Notes: generated by a model not told the origin, from the letters alone. Positions 21,501-33,665 are shown, counted from the first letter of the stretch. The stretch is 64,000 nt of DNA from Mytilus trossulus (GCF_036588685.1 NC_086379.1:16725862-16789861), one strand, 5' to 3'. Program-made: numbers and translations.

Positions 21501-24500
21501 CCACTCTAAGAAAAAACACAATGTTGTAGTTTGCCTACACTAAAAATAAAAAAAGAAGATGTGTTATGATCGCCATATGAATTACATATTGTCCATTAGT
21601 AAAACTAATTGTCCGGTCCCATCTCGTGCACTGAGCTATTTATCTCTCCCTCCCTATAGTTAGATGATAACACGCTTAAATATTGAAAAAGACCGGCAGT
21701 TTGTGTTGTGGTATACAAAATTTGGCTGACTTTGAGAGCAGAACTTTTGAATAATACTTAATAAAATTGAGAATGGAAATGGGGAATGTGTCAAAGAGAC
21801 AACCACCCGACCAAATAAAAAAACAACAGCAGAAGGTCACCAACAGGTCTTCAATGTAGCGAGAAATTCCCGCACCCGGAGGCGTCCTTCAGCTGGGCCC
21901 TAAACAAATATATCCTAGTTAAGTGATAATGAACGCCATACTAATTTCCAAATTGTACACAAGAAACTTAGATTTAAATAATACAAGACTAACAAAGGCC
22001 AGAGGCTCCTGACTTGGGACAGGCGCAAAAATGCGGCGGGGTTAAACATGTTTGTGAGATCTCAACCCTCCCCCTATACCTCTAACCAATGTAGAAAAGT
22101 AAAAGCATAACAATACGCACATTAAAATTCAGTTCAAGAGAAGTCCGAGTCTGATGTCCGAAGATGTAACCAAAGAAAATAAACAAAATGACAATAATAC
22201 ATAAATAACGACAGACTACTAGCAGTTAACTGACATGCCAGCTCCAGACTTCAATTAAACTGACTGAAAGATTATGATTTCATCATATGAACATCAGGCA
22301 CAATCCTTCCCGTTAGGGGTTTAGTATCATACCATCATAACATATATGAGAAGAACATAACCCGTGTCATGCCAACAAATGTCTTTGTAGAATATATAGA
22401 ACTATTGATAAAATATTTCCTATATTTATTTTTCAATATTGTAGATCACATTACAAATTCTCCCAGCAGTATGCCAGATGATTCTGAAAAGGAAATAAAC
22501 AAGTGTATGTATACAATTTGCTTATCAAAGTAGCCACTGGTATGCTAACAAGAACACAAAATAATTTACCAGAACACCCTTCACTATGGACAAAAACGAT
22601 ATCGATAAGTAAGCTAATAGCTGTACCATTCATGTTCACCGATTTGACTCAAATTCTCATATTGTATTTATAACCATGTAAAACATTTATCTAAATTATA
22701 AAAAACATATTATATTGATAATCTACAGGACATGGGATCGATAATATGTAGTTTAGTTTCTTGTGTATTTAAGTCTTGACGCCACCTTTTTAACTATCGA
22801 GTTGACCACCGAAAACCTCATACATGTACAAGCGATATAAACCTAAATATCGATATAGATAAAAAGCGGACTCGTACATTTTTCAAGTTCAGTTTACTGT
22901 TATTATATAGATTTAAAGCATATGTTAATCGTCGTTTTAAGATTTGTGTGGATCGAATTAGGCCATCAAATGATTTACTTTTGTTTAATTCTCAGTTTTG
23001 ACATATTCTTTTCATTCAAATAACCACACACACAGAATTCGTGAGATATCCATCCCAAGCTGAGGAGTAAATTTGAAGTTCAAAGGATTACGGAATCAAT
23101 GAAGTAAAGAATTTATCATTAATGTTTCTTAGCTTTATTTGAAATCATACTGGTTTCTAAAAGCTACAATTTCTCCTCCATTAATGATCGAACAAAAAAA
23201 TGTTCTATATTTCGTAGCTATTGTCATTTTAAAAAAGTTCTTCCATAAGAATAAAAAAATAAATTGAATTGCTTCAGGTTTATTATATCAACTCAAGTCA
23301 AAAAAACCCGTATAACATCAATCAATATTCAATTCTAACAAGGTATAGATGTTTACATGGTATTTGCATATCAGACCATTCAGCAGGCCTAGCTACATAG
23401 GTACATATATATACAAAAAATAACGTGTTATGATTTAATATCATATTCCTCAGTAGAAAAAATACAGACAAGAATTGCTAAACTTTCGTGTTATGATTGC
23501 CCCCGAAATAATATTTTTCTTTTATAATTATCATGGACAATTTCTAGCATTTCATTCATCTCTGAAGTTATTTGGGCTGGAACCTGTCTAAGGTCAGACT
23601 CAAAATATAATATACGCATTTCAGAACATAAAAAAGTTCACCTTCTTTGGAAGCAGACAAAAGATTGACATTTTAATCTGAGGATATATCATGATTGTTG
23701 TTTAAGTCGAAAGGCCTTGGGTTTTTGTCTGACGTTATTTTGCTTTTTTTTTACCAATTTTATTAAAAATATTAGACATTTCCTTCTGTTGTACAATTGA
23801 TTGTCTGCAAAGTTTACAAACAAATTTATGTAAATGCACCAAGTTGCATGTGATAAACCCCACGGACAATAACGTAAAAAATTGTAAATGCAGGTTTGTT
23901 CTTCGGCCCGCGGAGTAAATTCGGTAAATAAACATAGCCTCTTTATCATTTTAAATGTTATTGAACTGCATCATTTCAGTGATCTTTTTTTACGAGTTTG
24001 TGATCAATCTATTTCTCCAATGGTAAACAGTTTCATTGTGTTTAATCAAATATAGCTCGACTCGTTGAAAAAAGCAATGCGTTGTGGGATTCTATAAGTT
24101 TACTACCAAATAAAAATACGTCAAATTAGTAGAAAACTGTCAACTTATATAGTGTCTTTGACTTTTAAAATGAAAACTATTTCAATGAATTTTCCAATGA
24201 AGTGAGAACTGTCCAGTGTAAAACAAATAAAATCTATGAAACCTTTTAATGATTTGAAGGAACGTGTTACATGTCAATCTCTACAAACGGTCTTGGGCTT
24301 TTTGTATCCTGTATTTTTCCCTCCAAAGAATATCGCTGCTTCGAATAACCTTTCACTGAAACATTACTTCTTTTCAATTATGTTTCCTTTCTGGCGGTAC
24401 AGACTGTCCGGCAATATGGATGTAAAAGGCAGACGCAGACTCATCTGCGCTGGCTGTGTAAACTGGGTTTTTGTCAGAACCTGATATCAAAAGTTAAATA

Positions 24501-27500
24501 CATCATATTTCGTGTTCTCAAAAATTTGTTTTAAATTCAAAAATGTTCCAAACCTGGTTTTTTTTAACCTTTATAAATCATATGACGTGATTAATTGAAA
24601 ATCATGAATAATCTATATGACTACTTTCAGATCTTTGTCAAGGAGAAACACTTAATATTACCTGTCCATACAACTTTTTTATTGTGTTTGATGATGCAAA
24701 CTTTGGTCGTGGACATTCAGACAGTCAAAGATGTAGACAATTATTGGGCAGAGAAAATACTAATTGTGACCACCGCAAGCAGACACTTGAAGTCTTAAAT
24801 GATAAATGTCACGATCAACAACAGTGTATTCTTCTTGTTAACAAAAATATTTTTGGAAATTCATGTTGGGGTGTCACAAAGTACCTAAATGTAAAATATC
24901 ACTGTAGAAGAAAAGTTAAAAATGGTATGTAAAGATTTATTTCAAAACATTGATTTTCGATTCATTGCCGTAAACGCTAACGAAGTCTATTTGTTGCATC
25001 GAAATATTGCTAAACATGATGTTGCTTAATCTTACCTGTATATCATCATATTTTGTCAATATGGATTCATAGATCTTATGACTTTTTAATTTTTTTGTTT
25101 GTACCGGTTCGTTAATTGATTATCATTTTTCTTGGTTTTGAATAATCTTTTATGAAAAAAGAAATGAAATATAAGGGAGCTATCATTTGATTTTTGTTGT
25201 CACTGACTGTCATATTTTTTTTGTCGTTCATAATTCAATTTAGACATACATCATACCGGTGCCTTTTTTAAAGAATTGTTTCTCCTTTTTTATATTCTAG
25301 ATGACTATACATTATGCAATTAACTTAGTGTTGAAGGATTTGTATGATTTGCAAACTTATTACATTTCCTGATTTCAGTAAATAAATTTTAAACAACAAA
25401 AAATGGACAAACTTCATTATGTTTTTTTTTAAATGATAATTTTATTGTACATGTATATAACACATATTTTACAGACAAAAACGAAAATATTACAAAATTT
25501 GTGAAAACTGGAGTATTTTGTCAACTTAAAGAAATATAGAATTTAAATGAATTGTTTTCCAATAATCAATTTAAAATTGACTTATCTTAGATCATTTTGT
25601 TTAATGTTTATACGAATCTCGAAGTGTCGCCACTGGTACAAACTTTTCATATCAAGTATAATAAAGTTTAACCTTGGTTTTGAGTAAAAACACGAAGTTA
25701 AGAATCTACTATGTATAGAAAGAAATATTGCATTGTGTGTGTCATTGAGCATCTTCATATAATACATAAATTAATACTTTTTTTCAAATCTATTTGTCAA
25801 GAAGAGAGATAAATTATCACATTTGAACACTTATTTGTCTTGTAACATGAACATTCTGTAAAGTAAATTATGAAGTCATACCTGTAATAATTTTTTAGAG
25901 GAAACTGAAACCACCGAGAATCCAAGTATTACTGATCATCCAAATATGACGACTAATTTTATCAATAATACCCAGACTACAGGTACTACAAACCGCTCTA
26001 TGAGAACTACGTCACAAACAAATATTCGTGCTTGTTCATATATACTTTTTTATGTTTTCTGCTCTTTGAACGGTTTGTGTTCTCTCACATGTTCCCCATA
26101 TATATACTCATTATTATTTAAAGTTACATTTAAAGTGCATTTCTGTTCACAATTATGTGTTATATGTATATTTGCCATCAGGTTTATTTTAATTATTTAA
26201 AACACATTATAATAACATATTTATCTTTTACTTTTTTACATTCCTATTTTAGGATTGGAATGATTTCTATTCCTTACTAAACATACAAATAAAATTGAGA
26301 ATGGAGATAACATCTTTTAAGTTTTGTATTGTATTTAGAATTCCTGTGCATGCATAAGTGAATTGGTTGTTAAGAAACGATGTAGAAACATTTAGGGATG
26401 TCAACCAGACTATTACTGCGAACCCAAAAATTATGGTCACAACCCGTTTTCCTACTTTTTTCCTAAATTTCAAAATGGGGTAATCGTTTTAAATTTCCTT
26501 CATCTTATATTTACCTGCTTATTATATATTGTATATATATATATATATATACGAGTCTAAATTGAAAACTACGTTCAAACCTATGACTGCGTTGGATAAA
26601 AACCGCAATTTTTATACGTGTGCATGTCAAACAAATTTCGTTGTAGAAGGGTCTAAAAACAGCACAAACAACATTTTCCAAAAGACCAAAAGAGTGTAAA
26701 AGTACATTTAAGCAAAACGCATTTGACTAACAGGTCGAACAACTGATGTTCTTGAACCCTGCTGACTGCCATATATATTTAATGCCTATACATAATGATT
26801 TATTTATATTTACCTCATATGAACGTAATTTTCTTCAAATGTATCGACTTATATTGATTTGCACGTTATTAGATACATATAGTTTTTTTTATTTTTTAAA
26901 AGTTACAGACATATACAGTCCATTGTCACATTGTATCTAATAATAAATAAATGAACTACTTTAGGGAACGACCAATTTACTTCAAAAGGGAGGGAGTAGG
27001 GGAATGGTTTTTTTCCTAAAAAACATTCTGTTTAGTTTTGAAAAAAGAAATATTATAATTTATCACGTCGAAAAACTAAATAATTGTTCTGACTAAGAAA
27101 ACAAAATCTTTTGACGTTAAATGGTTGCCTTCTTGAGTATTTGAATAAAAGGACGAATAAAAAAAGTGAAAATGTGATAGTCTCCGAATATTACAATAAT
27201 ACTATTATAGACAGGTATGAAATACTAAAATTAAAATAATTACACAATAATCTGACTAAACGGTTTTCATGCATAACATTTTGAACTAACTATCTACACT
27301 TGTTTTACTTTTTTATTCAAATATACTTTATATGTTTCATTTCCTTTTTTTATCACTATTTATATTAAAATATCTGTGTTGTGCATTTTTTGTATCTTTA
27401 AAATATATGATCTGATTGATGTTTCTAGTTACAAATACAACCATTAGCTTCCAGAGTGTTAATGACAAATTAGGACAATCATCTACAAAACATCCTGAAC

Positions 27501-30149
27501 CAGGTAGGCAACTCAATGAAGACAGTAACCATTAAGGTATACTTATTTATTGATCATAAAACTGGAAAAGTATGTTGCCTGTAAAAGATTGATCAGCTTG
27601 TGAGAGGACATTATATCGATATAAAATGAATACCGATACATGCATACTGATTCAATGCCTAGCTTACGATAGTTTTTTTTTCATTTGGTACTCCCTATGT
27701 GATATATTTTCATTGAATTCCAAGGTGTCAAACCTAAATCTATTAAGTGCAATTTATCAATACACAAATACGATAAGAAATTCAGTGTATACCCTTACGC
27801 TTGCGAATGAACTATGGAGCCAGTCCATTTACACGATTGACATAAGATCACTTCGATAATATAATGTCACAGTATGTTGTATATATAAAAAATAATTTAT
27901 CGGTCTATATATGTTCCTTATTCTATTATTTCTACTATATGTTTCATCTTTAAATGAGAGTCGAAAGATAACAAAGGGACATGCAAACAAAAATGAATTT
28001 GCTAAGTTTTGAAATTACATTTGAATTAAGTTTTCTGTTCGTAACTTGCAGCGAGTAAAAGGCATTTCTTTATTAAGAGTTCAGGAGTTCAACATTTATT
28101 TATTTATAAGATAGAAATGCATTTTAGTATTAGATATTTCGTTTATGGCATTTAACTGTATGTTATATAAGTTTACAAGACAAAATAGTGGACAGTGATA
28201 GAGAGATATGTCATATTAATTTCTCCTGTTAGGTAGTAATCCCCATCGAAACGGACGCTTTTTTTCTTCTTTTTTTCTTTCTTTATACACCAGATGTTCC
28301 ATCAAGGGACAACATCATGCCATTTGAAGATTTAAGATTCTTTGCAACACCTCGATAAGGTGTCCTTAAGTTTCTATGCAAAATGATTCTCTCTAGAAGA
28401 CATTTTCCATTAAAAGTACAAACTTCTTGCCCTCAATCCCATTAAACCATTTATTGTAACATATCAAATGTTATTATAGTAGAATTCCTCACTTCATAAA
28501 TAGTAATTTGTTTGAATTTTTTGCAATTAGACGTTCAACCAATCCTAATAGAACAATGAAATTTTGACTTAAAAGTTTCAAAATATGGTGTATTTTATGT
28601 ATAAGATCAGATGTTAATGTTTGCACATTTTTGTAATCCAAAAAAACATCAAATAAACTAAACTGATAACTTGTTACCAGACGAACGTTTTTCCTTTGTC
28701 AAATTTAGGAAGGAACGATCGAAAACATTAAGTGTGTAGCCTTAACAAACACGAAGAGGGTTGTAAGTCCAAAATTGTACAATAATTTTGCCAACTGTGC
28801 CTGAGGCCATTTATGCCTAAAGATATTGAAACTTAAAACGTTTAGCTACACAAAAAAAAGCTAGACTCTGTTCCCCTTGTAACCTTGATATATACATGAA
28901 GGTAAATTATCAAGACTTTTAAGTAATGTAATACACTTAATCTTTTACCTTGAGTTTTGAGTCAAATAGGATCTTAAAGATTTAAAAAGCTCACTGTTTG
29001 TTTTAGAATTAACCATCGTTGGAATTGTGCTCGGTGTTGTTTTAGCCCTGATTTTTCTTCTAATAGGGGCTTTGTTGTTTAAGAGGTAAGTAATATTGCA
29101 TATGTTTTAGCTGTCAAACATTTTCCATTTTATTAAATCAAAACTTTAGAAAAAAATCTATTTTAATTTTATCATTATATTATATTTAGATATGGGCAGG
29201 CTTTTCACAAATACATATGTAAGATATATAGCTTTTACAGACATTTTCCTTTGATCTTGCTGACTGATAATTTCCTTTCTCAGCGGAGTCGAGTGATATG
29301 AAAACTTATCGCATAAGACTAAGGGAGCATGTGTCGTTGTCAATGAAATTTTCAACGTCGCCATAGGCAACATAGCAAAAAACAGAGTATCATTTGTCAT
29401 CTCAACTCGATTGATTTTCTCACTTTCACCGTACCGGCTCAAGTGAGAAAATCAACATGTTGGCATTTTTAACGATAATCTATTAATACGTCTTATTTAC
29501 AGATTGAGTTGAGTCAAATAGATTTTTATTTAAGGGTTTGTTTTTATAAAATACCCTTACAAAATAGAAAAAAACAACACATTTACTATCAAACAAAAAG
29601 GGGAAATAATTCCAATGAATTAAGTAGATATAACAGTATCATAAGACACCTCTGACAATAAAAGCACTAACATAAACTATATTTCGTAAACATTCAGTCA
29701 GACTGATTTATCATAAAAATATTACCTGATTTTACAGATTAAGGCAATCAAAACAACAAAAGGGGACAGCACGTACTGAAGAAATTGAAATGAATGTAGA
29801 ATCCGAAAACCAGAATCATTATGATTATTCTGAAGTAAATGCACAATCGATGGGCAATAATGCAAACCAGACGTTCAATGTTCCAATCGGACTGCACCAG
29901 GCAGAAAACGAATATGAAGTCTCTACACATGTGCCTTCAAGAACAGAAAGTGAACCGTTAACATATGACGTCCATATGTCGGACAATACGTACAACGTAA
30001 CAGAAACTTCCGGTAATCAACCAAAAGATGACGTAAACAATACTTACGATCATTTTGTTGGAGAACAAACCGAAGATCAGTATGATATTGCTGAGAACAA
30101 AGTAATGGCTGCTACCAAATGTAAAACAAATGAGGATTTGTATTCTTAA
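18502..30149 (+). CDS. SUEL-lectin single-pass receptor, gene B (intact model)
   Basis: Proposed coding exons are 18502-18574, 22445-22504 (optional), 24631-24924, 25899-25982, 27429-27503, 29007-29085 and 29738-30149. The lengths 73+60+294+84+75+79+412 make 1077 nt, or 358 residues plus stop; dropping the optional 60-nt exon keeps the frame. Order: signal peptide, short linker, one eight-cysteine SUEL lectin domain (residues about 45-142), two Ser/Thr/Asn-rich stalk exons (143-195), transmembrane segment (196-222), tyrosine-rich tail (222-358). SUEL domains in invertebrates bind L-rhamnose or galactose and are usually secreted in tandem pairs. Here one domain is tethered to a membrane with a long signalling-like tail. 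It lies 1.7 kb downstream of paralogue A in the same orientation, so the pair is a tandem duplication. Ligand and signalling are inferred. Confidence 0.72.
19191..19248 (+). CDS. Alternative or duplicated signal-peptide exon
   Basis: The translation is MSFVINILFVSWFIQLVRH, ending CATC|GTAAGA in phase 1. The sequence around TTTGTTTCCTGGTTTATA and the donor context GTAAGAATGTC match the exon at 18502-18574, so the first exon was locally duplicated about 0.7 kb downstream. It has no clear TATA box. It may be an alternative first exon or a relic. Confidence 0.45.
19680..20185 (+). pseudogene. Reverse-transcriptase relic, catalytic segment deleted
   Basis: In one frame the region reads IPMGTNCASFLVELFLYSHD then TEYIQEFLRKKDK. 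It then reads LNNSKCDNYIGCIYDIEF and IKDPTDTVKSASYVYLH, and further on a shifted YHNFLDKWLLFTRKLF. This is the layout of RT-like proteins common in mollusc genomes. The part that should hold the YxDD catalytic box is missing between the first two segments, and frame shifts follow. It sits in the first intron of gene B. I do not assign it to a clade; Penelope-like is one possibility. Confidence 0.65.
20265..21032. mobile_element. Small inverted-repeat element with AGGTCTTTCAAC ends
   Basis: AGGTCTTTCAAC at 20265-20276 is repeated inverted at 21021-21032 (GTTGAAAGACCT). The interior holds two imperfect tandem units of about 149 bp (20403-20690) and GGATAACTCT motifs. No target-site duplication is clear. 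The right end forms a perfect hairpin (21001-21033). Likely a non-autonomous element. Confidence 0.45.
20403..20690 (+). repeat. Two imperfect tandem units with TGACCTTGACC motifs
   Basis: ACCAAGGATC..AAATCAAAA..CCCTAGGTCT occurs at 20431 and again at about 20580, preceded in each case by GACCTTGAC; period about 149 bp. Positions 20538-20562 contain TGACCTTGACCTTTGACCTT, a direct repeat of nuclear-receptor-like half sites. Confidence 0.6.
21001..21033. repeat. Perfect hairpin, 14-nt arms, 5-nt loop
   Basis: TAGGTCTTTCAACC (21001-21014), loop GTAAA, GGTTGAAAGACCTA (21020-21033). Confidence 0.85.
21769..22190 (+). repeat. Dispersed repeat family R2, long copy
   Basis: It runs from GAGAATGGAAATGGGGAATG TGTCAAAGAG through CCCGCACCCGGAGGCG and GGGGTTAAACATGTTT to AGAAGTCCGAGTCTGATGTC. 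It aligns along its length with 42550-42965. No reading frame. Confidence 0.7.
22445..22504 (+). CDS. Optional small linker exon upstream of the lectin exon
   Basis: The acceptor is CAATATTGTAG and the donor AAGT|GTATGT; 60 nt, phase 1 to phase 1. The peptide is DHITNSPSSMPDDSEKEINK, polar like the stalk exons. It can be included or skipped without changing the frame. There is no paralogue in gene A to support it, so it is less sure than the other exons. Confidence 0.4.
24631..24924 (+). CDS. Gene B SUEL (rhamnose-binding) lectin domain exon
   Basis: The acceptor is CTACTTTCAG and the donor AATG|GTATGT; 294 nt, phase 1 on both sides, so one exon holds the whole domain. The translation starts LCQGETLNITCPYNFFIVFD and continues with ANFGR, SQRC, NTNC, NDKC, QQC, FGNSC, KYLNV and YHC. 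That is eight cysteines in the order of SUEL/Gal_lectin domains (rhamnose-binding lectins, latrophilin). Family motifs are slightly altered: YGR is FGR, DPC is NSC, KYL is kept. The Tyr of YGR and the Asp of DPC contribute to sugar contacts in known family members, so specificity may differ. Domain identity is strong; the ligand is unknown. Confidence 0.88.
25899..25982 (+). CDS. Gene B stalk exon 1 (28 codons)
   Basis: The acceptor is ATTTTTTAG and the donor ACAG|GTACTA; 84 nt, phase 1 to 1. The peptide runs EETETTENPSITDHPNMTTN then FINNTQTT: rich in Thr and Asn with N-glycosylation sequons, cysteine-free, a typical glycosylated stalk. Same length and phase as 9092-9175 in gene A. Confidence 0.65.
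27429..27503 (+). CDS. Gene B stalk exon 2 (25 codons)
   Basis: The acceptor is GATGTTTCTAG and the donor CCAG|GTAGGC; 75 nt, phase 1 to 1. The peptide is VTNTTISFQSVNDKLGQSST and KHPEP. It is the paralogue of the triplicated stalk exon of gene A: TNT.(S)SF at the start, and intron sequence after the donor resembling GCAACTCAATGAAGACAG. Only one copy is present here. Confidence 0.6.
29007..29085 (+). CDS. Gene B transmembrane exon
   Basis: The acceptor is TTTGTTTTAG and the donor AAGAG|GTAAGT; 79 nt, phase 1 to phase 2. The peptide LTIVGIVLGVVLALIFLLIG then ALLFKR is a single hydrophobic helix with a basic stop-transfer end, matching 14881-14959 residue for residue over most of its length. 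Confidence 0.85.
29738..30149 (+). CDS. Gene B cytoplasmic tail exon with stop, tyrosine-rich
   Basis: The acceptor is CTGATTTTACAG. Phase 2 entry gives RLRQSKQQKGTARTEEIEMN and onward to ...TNEDLYS with stop at 30147-30149; 136 residues. Tyrosine contexts YDYSEV, YEVS, YDVH, YNVT, YDHF and YDIA match those in gene A. The block from TESEPLTYDVH to EQTEDQYD is almost unchanged between the two genes also at nucleotide level. The centre (FNVPIGLHQAENEYE against VDDGVTNRQNQIENDYD) has diverged. A polyadenylation-type AATAAA occurs at about 30826. Confidence 0.82.
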
Positions 30150-31180
30150 AGTCATATGAAACCTGATTTTAAAAAAGTTGATTATGTTTTATATACTTAA
30201 ATGTCTAAATCTAACTGTAAAATAAGCGTATAAGAACTGTCCTCTAAACGAAAATGCTTTATATTATCTTCATAAATGTAACGATACTATACTATTGTCT
30301 CAACATTCAGATATTCAAAAACTTCGTTAAAATTTCGGCAATTGTAAAAGTCATCGCAGGTGCGAGGAGAAACCCGTGATGAAAGAATGTAGACAAATGG
30401 CACGTGATGGTAATTAATAATAGTATATTATTGATTCTAAAACAACAAATTAAAAACGCCAAATCATTCATCGAATGTAAATGAAAAATCAGTTTACCAT
30501 TTGGAACGGATGGACAATTAAAACAAACTAGATCATGGCTCTATCAATTCATTTTTTTCAATATGCTCCACTTACTGTTTGTTGATCTAGTTTGTTTACT
30601 TTTATCAAATCTCGTTTATGTCACTGATTTAAAGAGCAAGATATAAAAGAAACGCGTAATCGTTGTATTATTAATCATGTTAAGAATATTGGCTTATTTA
30701 TAAAAACAGTCATAAGAACTGAGGGCAGAAGTCTTATATTTTTTTCCCATGTGTTCATTTATAATACAATTGTTATTTCTTTGCTATGTTATGTTCAGTC
30801 ACACAAACTGAATATGTATATGTGACAATAAAACTATTATTTGATGGTCAGATATTTTATTGGTCCAGTTTTGTTATTTTAGAAACAGATTGATCTCTCC
30901 TAGTCACAAACCAATCACAAGGAATAATATGAAGATAATTTCTTTTTGATTAGAAAAAAAAATTTTGAAGTCTTTTCTTTCGTTTTGGCTAATAAACTGC
31001 TTCGTATTTTCATCATTCTCAGTTTAACATGGAGAAAACAAGTCCTTAGACCAAGAAATATACAGCCCTCAGCATCAGTTTCCCCCATCTGATTCGTTGG
31101 AAAATTGTGTTTCTTGGTACAATGTGATGAGTTCTTTGATAGATATTGTTTACCATACACTGGAGTTTTTATTGATATAT
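30150..31180 (+). other. Region downstream of gene B
   Basis: Probable 3' UTR and intergenic DNA. It contains a 15-nt perfect inverted repeat (30521-30535 AAACAAACTAGATCA with 30583-30597) around a 47-nt loop. No gene seen. Confidence 0.4.
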
Positions 31181-31497
31181 TTCAACGTATCACCAGCCCA
31201 GTAGTCAGCACTTCGGTGTTGACATGAATATCAATTATATGGTCATTTTTATAAATTTTCTGTTTACAAAACTTTGAACTTTTCGAAAAACTAAGGATTT
31301 TCTTACACCAGGAGTAGATTACCTTAGCCGTATTTGGTACAACTTTTTGGAATTTTTGGTCCTCAATGCTCTTCAACTTTGTATATGTTTTGGCTTTTTC
31401 ACTATTTTGATCTGAGCGTCACTGATGAGTCTTATGTAGAAGAAACGCGCGTCTGGCTTATGAAATTATAATCCTGGTACTTTTGATAACTATTTAC
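31181..31497 (-). repeat. 354-bp family (R1) near-complete single copy, reverse
   Basis: The reverse complement gives TACCAGGATTATAATTTCAT, GACGCGCG, AGACTCATCAGTGACGCTCA, GAGCATTGAGGACCAAAAAT and ATTCATGTCAACACCGAAGT in the unit order. It is a solitary copy, showing that the unit is dispersed as well as tandem. The DNA from 31498 to 32840 holds no feature I can support. Confidence 0.8.
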
Positions 31498-32839
31498 AGA
31501 TTCGAGTGGATTTCGCCACATAAGAGTTTGTTCAAATCCACTTATTTCAAATAATACTGTCTTGCACTCATAAATTTATACATACTTTTTTTCGTCTCTT
31601 CTAAGAATTACAAAAAAAAATGTAAATATGATCGGTTTTAAACATGATCAATAGAAAATACCTTCATCAGTTATTACTGTGATTCTCATCATCAGATTAT
31701 ATTTTTACCTTTTCAATTTTATTTATTATATTTTATTTATTTTCCTGCGTGCTATTGATAATAAAATAACTTAAGAATCCTGTTTGATCCATGCATCCTT
31801 CTTTATGGAAATGACATATGTCAATTTTCAGTGCTTATTGTTTAAGTTAAAAGAACGAGCATTACGAGCTTAACACGTTGTTGAAGACGAATATCATTTT
31901 TTGTTTGTTTGTCCTGTATACAAACTTGTAAGGTCATATTATTTATAAAAATACCATTATATATATTCTTAGACAAATATTATTAACTAGCTGAAAAACT
32001 GTCAATAAACTATGGAGACTATATAACTGTGTAATTATCTAAAGGCAGCATGGAAAATGTGATGTCATACTATTTCATTGTTCGATGTTTTCTACTTTTT
32101 ATCATTGTGCGTCATATTTGTAATATCTCTTTTGATTGCTTTAGCATTTATATGCTTTTTGCAAATAAACTTATTCATTAAATTAGTAGTCTTTGGATGC
32201 ATAGACATTTAGATATTAGATGTTCGGATGTTGTGGTATAATAATACAATCTGTGCTGATAAGTATTTACTTTTTTCTTTATTCATTGTGCCATAAAATA
32301 TTGGTAGTGCGATACATAATTCATCAAAAGTTCAGGTTGCGAATTTCTCAAACAAAGATTACGTTCGACGGGAATTAGAACAAAAAGAAAATATGTGTTT
32401 ATAAGGTAAAGGTCCGATCATAAATTAATCGTTAATGACACTGGATCAAACCTGATGACATTGTGAAAAATCTCGTCTCCGTCCAAAAGCCGTGATATTG
32501 TAACCTTTATATGAGGTTGGTACGAGTTTATTGTGGCCTTTAGAAGTATATCAACCTCAGACTTAGTCCTCAGTTTCAGATTGATATGTCCTCGAATCGA
32601 CCTCACACAAAAGCTATAATTATATAGTAGTACATGTCAGTCAATGCATCTTTTAGTTAATCAATTTTTGCTATAATTGTGGTTTCCCAAATTAAATAAG
32701 TAAATTAGTTCATATATGTCAGTAGTTGATGCAAGCGTCCAGAATGGCAAAAATGAAGAAGATATATCAAAGAGTCAACAAAAATAACATTATAACTTGA
32801 ATACATTGAATACATACATACAACATCCTTTACAAAAAC

Positions 32840-33640
32840 GCAAAATGACAATTTTTTTAAAGTGAGGATAGGGCATATTTTTTTTCTCTCACCTATAATG
32901 ACTTCTTTTGTACTGAAAGACAGGAGGATGCCATAATTTTTAATTCAATCTATAACGGATAGCCAGAAGTTTTGTGATACATTACATTCCCAAAAAATGT
33001 GATAAATATTATCTTTAATTTCTGAACAAAAAGTACACTGTTCAGTTTTTTTAATTTACATTTCAATAAAAATGAATTACATGGTAGAATCCTATGAACA
33101 ATCTTAAAATGGAAGTTTTTCAAAAAAAGAGTTTCTGATTATAATGAAGGGCATGGAATAAATAGCATTCCAATCCTCAATCTGCATATCGCTTTCCCAT
33201 TTTTCACGGGAAGATAAAGATAACACTTTATTATCCTCCAAAAATAATGTATAGAAAAATTTACAAGATTTTGGTTTTTTAACTTTATCTATTTTTTTTT
33301 ATTTTTTTTAATAATTTCCAGTTTTGAACTACATTCTATTATACTTTTCCATCTCTTTGGAATCGCACTTAAAATACTATAAAATTCTACAAAATTAGTA
33401 TTTATATCATACTTTTTTTTAAATTCTCTGACATCAGATCATTAATGAAGAATATACTATTTTCAACATATTTGAACCTGAAAATCATCTTGCCATCCAT
33501 TTTGATGTTCGGATTCAGCCATATGGACTGGGTCAAAATTTCAGTATTGTTTTTAGCTTTAAGCTTATTTTTTAACTTGGAAAAAATTACCAGGATATCA
33601 AGTTCAAATGGATTAACTTTATTCTGCTAAATAAAGTAAA
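32840..33640 (-). pseudogene. L1-like LINE remnant, reverse-transcriptase C-terminus
   Basis: On the minus strand the translation contains EILTQSIWLNPNIKMDGKMI FRFKYVENSIFFINDL, then ILPCNSFLLKCK, then EQCTFCSEIKDNIYHIFWEC and VSQNFWLSVID. That is the zinc-knuckle region (CxxC...HxxxxC, zf-RVT) found after the polymerase domain of L1/Tx1-type LINEs. At least one frame shift and a stop (after WLSVID) show it is dead. The 5' part with the catalytic domain is absent. Confidence 0.72.
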
Positions 33641-33665
33641 CCTTCTAGACTTAAGTGTAAAATTT

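Noticed and set aside
24236-24484. An 82-residue frame just upstream of the gene B lectin exon.
   Set aside because: No recognisable motif, and no acceptor or donor consistent with phase 1 joining to the lectin exon.
28288-28370. Possible additional stalk exon after ACACCAG.
   Set aside because: The phase-1 reading meets a stop before a good donor.
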